Below, one piece after another: positions 61,507 to 64,000 of a stretch of 64,000 nt of DNA; positions within the stretch are counted from its first letter, which is position 1, and each line of letters begins with the position of its first letter. Both the position numbers and the translations under genes were made by a program. Under the pieces are notes generated by a model, which worked only from the letters and a program-made list of their open reading frames with translations, searched no databases and was not told where the DNA came from. The stretch comes from Chitinophaga fulva (GTDB lineage Bacteria; Bacteroidota; Bacteroidia; Chitinophagales; Chitinophagaceae), in NCBI RefSeq assembly GCF_012927205.1, contig NZ_JABBGC010000001.1, positions 124,001 to 188,000 of the forward strand, in the 5' to 3' direction.

Positions 61507-61757
61507 CCCAGGGCTAAAGCCCTGGGCTACGATGTTGTTCAGGCTTTCAAGGGGCATGATTTTTTAATGTAAGACAAGCAGCAATAGCACAAGCACTATG
61601 ACAGAGTTATAAGCCTTAGGCTACGATGCTCAAGTTTTCAGAGCAACATGATACCACATCCGGGACTTTCGCGTGTTATGGGCTAAAGCACCGAATATAA
61701 TACTCACATTACCTAACGGATTTGAAAAACATCGTAGCCCAGGGCTTTAGCCCTGGG
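61507..61757. repeat. REP-like cluster: two identical 30-bp palindromic copies in inverted orientation plus degenerate copies
   Basis: Copy 1 (61507-61536, plus) is CCCAGGGCTAAAGCCCTGGG followed by CTACGATGTT. Copy 2 (61728-61757) is its exact reverse complement. A degenerate copy TAAGCCTTAGGCTACGATG lies at 61610-61628, and the 25 bp after it resemble those after copy 1. A further partial copy (GGGCTAAAGCAC) lies near 61680. The hairpin-plus-tag structure is that of REP/BIME elements mobilised by RAYT transposases. Confidence 0.85.
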
Positions 61758-61776
61758 AATTATGGATATCAACAAC

Positions 61777-61803
61777 AACGGCTGCCCTAAGAGAGCAGCC
61801 GTT
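61777..61803 (-). terminator. Hairpin after anmK
   Basis: AACGGCTGC/GCAGCCGTT (61777-61785, 61795-61803), 9-bp stem; on the minus strand it is followed by TTGTTGTTG, a weak T-rich tail, 22 bp after the anmK stop. Confidence 0.6.
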
Positions 61804-61824
61804 GCTATTATATATCACAATTCA

Positions 61825-62916
61825 TTATTGACTAATCCAGAGCGCACCATTGACAGAGTCCCGCTCCGCGCCTGTTACAGAAGAAAGCACGTTCACCTCC
61901 TGTCTCCACCTCAAAGCACCTATCAGCGCCATCACCAGTGCTTCTTTGAAGCCGACTGTCAGTTCATCGGGCACTTCCACTTCAATACCCAGCGGCGCCA
62001 GTTGCTGACGGAGGGTATCCACGAGGAAAGTATTGAAGGCGCCACCACCTGTTACCAGCAATTTAGCAGGACCTTCCGGCATGGCTGTTTTCAGCTGACC
62101 GGCAGCCTGCGCGATCTGTGTGGCAATGTGTTCTGTATAAGTACGCAGTTTACCCTGTACGGATATACGCAGTTCATTGACCATAGGCAGCACCGTATCT
62201 GTACCAAAATCATTGGCCAGCGATTTAGGCCATGGCTGCTGGTAGTAGGGCAATGCATTCAGTTGGGCCAGCAGTCCGGCATCGGTCACGCCGCCGGCAG
62301 CCAGTTTGCCGCCATCATCATATGGTTTGTTGAGTTGCAGGGCCAGCTCATTGAGCACCCTATTGGCCGGGCAGATATCGAATGCCACAAAGCCTTCCGG
62401 CAGTTCCGCGGAGATATTGGCAATACCGCCCAGATTGAGCCAGAACTGGTAACCACCCAGCAGGTATTTCTCCCCGATAGGTACAATCGGTGCTCCTTGT
62501 CCGCCCAGCGCTACGTCTACCGCGCGCAGGTCAGTGATCACCGGCAGTTTGGTTACCGCCGCCATGGCCGCGCCGTCACCCAGCTGGGCCGTCATTTTCT
62601 GACCTGGCAGATGGAAGGTCGTATGTCCGTGGGAAGCTATAAAATGTACTTTATGGTCCAGTTCATTTTTTTCGATGAAAGACAGGATACGCTGTCCGGT
62701 GTAATGACCGTATGCTGTATGCAGCAGCAGGTATTCCTTTGCAGGCAGTGTAGTAGCGGCGGCCAGCTTTTCTACCCATTCCGGCTCATAAGGCAGGCTT
62801 TCCGAAGCCTTGATGACATAAGTCCATTGTCCCCTGATTTCCGTCAGCTCAGCAAAAACAATATCCAGTCCGTCCAATGAGCTACCGGACATGGTACCTA
62901 TTACGTTGTATACCAT
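61825..62916 (-). CDS. anmK: Anhydro-N-acetylmuramic acid kinase
   Basis: Phosphorylates and opens 1,6-anhydro-MurNAc to MurNAc-6-phosphate in peptidoglycan recycling, 363 residues. The N-terminal phosphate motif is IGTMSGSSLDGLDIVFAEL, with ASHGHTTFHLPG, LGGQGAPIVPIGEKYLL and NLGGIANIS, and the late VTGGGAFNTFLVD typical of the ASKHA fold. Length is normal. TACCTTTG at 62933-62940 is the likely -7 element. No MurQ etherase lies adjacent. Confidence 0.95.
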   Translation of the reverse strand: MVYNVIGTMSGSSLDGLDIVFAELTEIRGQWTYVIKASESLPYEPEWVEKLAAATTLPAKEYLLLHTAYGHYTGQRILSFIEKNELDHKVHFIASHGHTTFHLPGQKMTAQLGDGAAMAAVTKLPVITDLRAVDVALGGQGAPIVPIGEKYLLGGYQFWLNLGGIANISAELPEGFVAFDICPANRVLNELALQLNKPYDDGGKLAAGGVTDAGLLAQLNALPYYQQPWPKSLANDFGTDTVLPMVNELRISVQGKLRTYTEHIATQIAQAAGQLKTAMPEGPAKLLVTGGGAFNTFLVDTLRQQLAPLGIEVEVPDELTVGFKEALVMALIGALRWRQEVNVLSSVTGAERDSVNGALWISQ

Positions 62917-62932
62917 TCAACTAAAATTTTGG

Positions 62933-62940
62933 CAAAGGTA
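62933..62940 (-). promoter_or_regulatory. -7 element of anmK (TACCTTTG)
   Basis: Perfect TAnnTTTG on the minus strand, 16 bp upstream of the ATG at 62916. Confidence 0.5.
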
Positions 62941-63025
62941 GGATTTCCCTTCGGGTAATTTTTTTTAACCCGTTTATGGAATCTCTCACATTCCCTGCAT
63001 CATGCCGGCAGAAAATATCCATATT

Positions 63026-64000
63026 ATGCAGAAATACCTCTCCCTACTATTGTTAAGCTGCCTGATGGTTATCGAGGCAGCTGCGCAATCACGCGTTATT
63101 ACCGGACGCGTACAGGACAAAAGCTCTCAGGCCGCCATCCGTAATGCGGTGGTCCGTGTAAAAGGCACCGACTATATGGCGGCCAGTGACAAGAACGGCC
63201 AATTTACCCTGAAAGCCCCATCCGGCGCATTAACCCTTGAAGCCATTGCCGCCAATTACAAGAATGCGGAAATGCAGATTACAGCCGGCCAATCATCCGT
63301 TGTTTTTAACATGAAGCCCGTTGCCCCTGTTGCGCTGCACAATGACGACCGGGCACTTCAGGAAGTTGTGGTCAATGCTTATGTGGCACCTGTAGCACCG
63401 TCACCGGTATCAACACCTCCGGTGACACAAGCTTTGGCCGGTAAAGCAGCCGGAATGGTAGTGGCCCATAGTAACGTTAAACGCCGCATGACCTCTCCGG
63501 TAGCGGCAGGCCGTTTTAACACGGAAGACTACAGCTCCATCAATGAAAACATTTTCCATGCTGCCACGGAGCAACCGCTGAGCACTTTCAGCATCGATGT
63601 GGACAGAGCATCCTACAGTAATGTGCGCCGTTTTCTGAACCAGGGCGTGCTGCCTCCACAGGATGCAGTACGTGTAGAGGAGATGATCAATTATTTTGAC
63701 TACAACTATAAGGCGCCTACCGGTAAAGACCCGGTATCTATTTATACGGATATGGCGGTATGCCCCTGGAATACCCGCCACCAGCTGGTACGTATTGCCC
63801 TTAAAGGCAAAGCCGTGGATGCCCGTGAGCTGCCTCCTTCCAACCTGGTGTTTCTGGTAGATGTTTCCGGGTCCATGGATGAAGAGAACAAACTGCCACT
63901 GGTAAAACGCGCCTTCGCAGCGCTGGTGCAGCAATTGCGCCCACAGGACCGCGTAGCCGTGGTGGTGTATGCCGGTGCTGCCGGTGTGGTATTACCATCT
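63026..64000 (+). CDS. Exported VWA-domain protein with carboxypeptidase-like N-terminal domain (5' part)
   Basis: An open frame from ATG 63026 runs 325 codons to the window end with no stop, so the gene is incomplete here. It starts with a signal peptide (MQKYLSLLLLSCLMVIEAAAQ), then a carboxypeptidase-regulatory-like domain (about 22-100, VITGRVQDKSSQAAIRNAVV), a TonB-plug-like linker word (LQEVVVNAY), the VWA_N-type segment TFSIDVDRASYSNVRRFL, and the start of a von Willebrand A domain with the MIDAS motif LVFLVDVSGSMDE. Similar YfbK-like proteins are often in the envelope with metal-dependent ligand binding. Function unknown; partner genes lie beyond the window. Confidence 0.9.
   Translation, partial: MQKYLSLLLLSCLMVIEAAAQSRVITGRVQDKSSQAAIRNAVVRVKGTDYMAASDKNGQFTLKAPSGALTLEAIAANYKNAEMQITAGQSSVVFNMKPVAPVALHNDDRALQEVVVNAYVAPVAPSPVSTPPVTQALAGKAAGMVVAHSNVKRRMTSPVAAGRFNTEDYSSINENIFHAATEQPLSTFSIDVDRASYSNVRRFLNQGVLPPQDAVRVEEMINYFDYNYKAPTGKDPVSIYTDMAVCPWNTRHQLVRIALKGKAVDARELPPSNLVFLVDVSGSMDEENKLPLVKRAFAALVQQLRPQDRVAVVVYAGAAGVVLPS

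Larger units (their letters stand above)
61481..61824. other. 344-bp gap between ade and anmK
   Basis: Holds the REP-like cluster (61507-61757) and the anmK terminator hairpin (61777-61803). No coding sequence was seen. Confidence 0.65.

Noticed and set aside
61762..62880. 372-codon plus-strand ORF opposite anmK
   Set aside because: AnmK motifs are complete on the minus strand; the plus-strand product is His/Cys/Gln-rich shadow sequence.
63410..63998. Minus-strand ORFs at the window end
   Set aside because: The plus strand encodes an uninterrupted signal peptide, carboxypeptidase-like domain and VWA MIDAS motif over the same bases.

Overview
The window looks like chromosome of a Bacteroidota bacterium, most likely a Chitinophaga-like member of the Chitinophagaceae. 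Reasons: many genes are preceded by the Bacteroidota -7 element TAnnTTTG rather than by -35/-10 boxes and Shine-Dalgarno sites; there is type IX secretion machinery (PorP/SprF, PD40/TPR protein, gliding-type C-terminal domain), a TonB-dependent receptor with a carboxypeptidase-like N-terminal domain, a DUF4293 protein and a malic enzyme/phosphotransacetylase fusion. The genus is inference; no rRNA is present. The content is mostly housekeeping. I saw no tRNA, rRNA, CRISPR array, prophage or insertion sequence.

Layout. 1-6 kb: a gene tail, an OmpR-type response regulator, a HIT protein, GreA, a 2-hydroxyacid dehydrogenase overlapping RsmA, divergent PdxA, and a small winged-helix protein. 5.5-12.2 kb: envelope genes (TPR-like secreted protein, TonB receptor) and a T9SS locus whose adhesin gene is a broken remnant while PorP/SprF and the PD40 protein are intact. 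12.2-16.6 kb: ATP synthase genes atpB-E-F-H-A; gamma, beta and epsilon are not here. 16.9-25.6 kb: an ABC exporter, an unknown secreted protein with a possible His/Cys dyad, a PhoB/PhoR-like two-component pair facing a phosphate-selective porin, and an AraC/GyrI-type regulator. 25.7-30.5 kb: an overlapping envelope cassette (MBOAT acyltransferase, two SGNH hydrolases, glucosaminidase) that resembles a cell-wall or polysaccharide O-acetylation and remodelling unit. 30.6-50.6 kb: a candidate small RNA, aspS, an FAD oxidoreductase, a 2006-residue alpha-2-macroglobulin, sucD, an MlaF/MlaE-like pair, a possible cryptic kinase-fold protein, maeB, DUF4293, uvrA and an ECF sigma factor. 50.7-64 kb: a thiolase, three consecutive rRNA-modification genes (rlmN, an RluB-like enzyme with a repetitive tail, an RluA-like enzyme), peroxiredoxin, a WYL regulator divergent from an unknown gene, a LolA-like protein, adenine deaminase, anmK and the 5' part of a VWA-domain gene running off the end.

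The most noteworthy non-gene signals are: a family of AT-rich long inverted repeats at gene junctions, including a 40-bp perfect one; an orphan promoter-plus-terminator unit that may encode a very short RNA; a REP-like cluster with two identical 30-bp copies in inverted orientation; an 18-bp and a 19-bp palindrome at gene starts; and several TAnnTTTG elements so close to start codons that the transcripts would be nearly leaderless.

Functionally, the PhoB/PhoR-like pair plus porin suggests a phosphate response. The acyltransferase cassette, AnmK, the glucosaminidase and the Mla-like pair concern envelope upkeep. RsmA, RlmN and the two pseudouridine synthases concern ribosome maturation. No single obviously new defence or biosynthetic system is visible; the novelty is in individual loci listed as findings.
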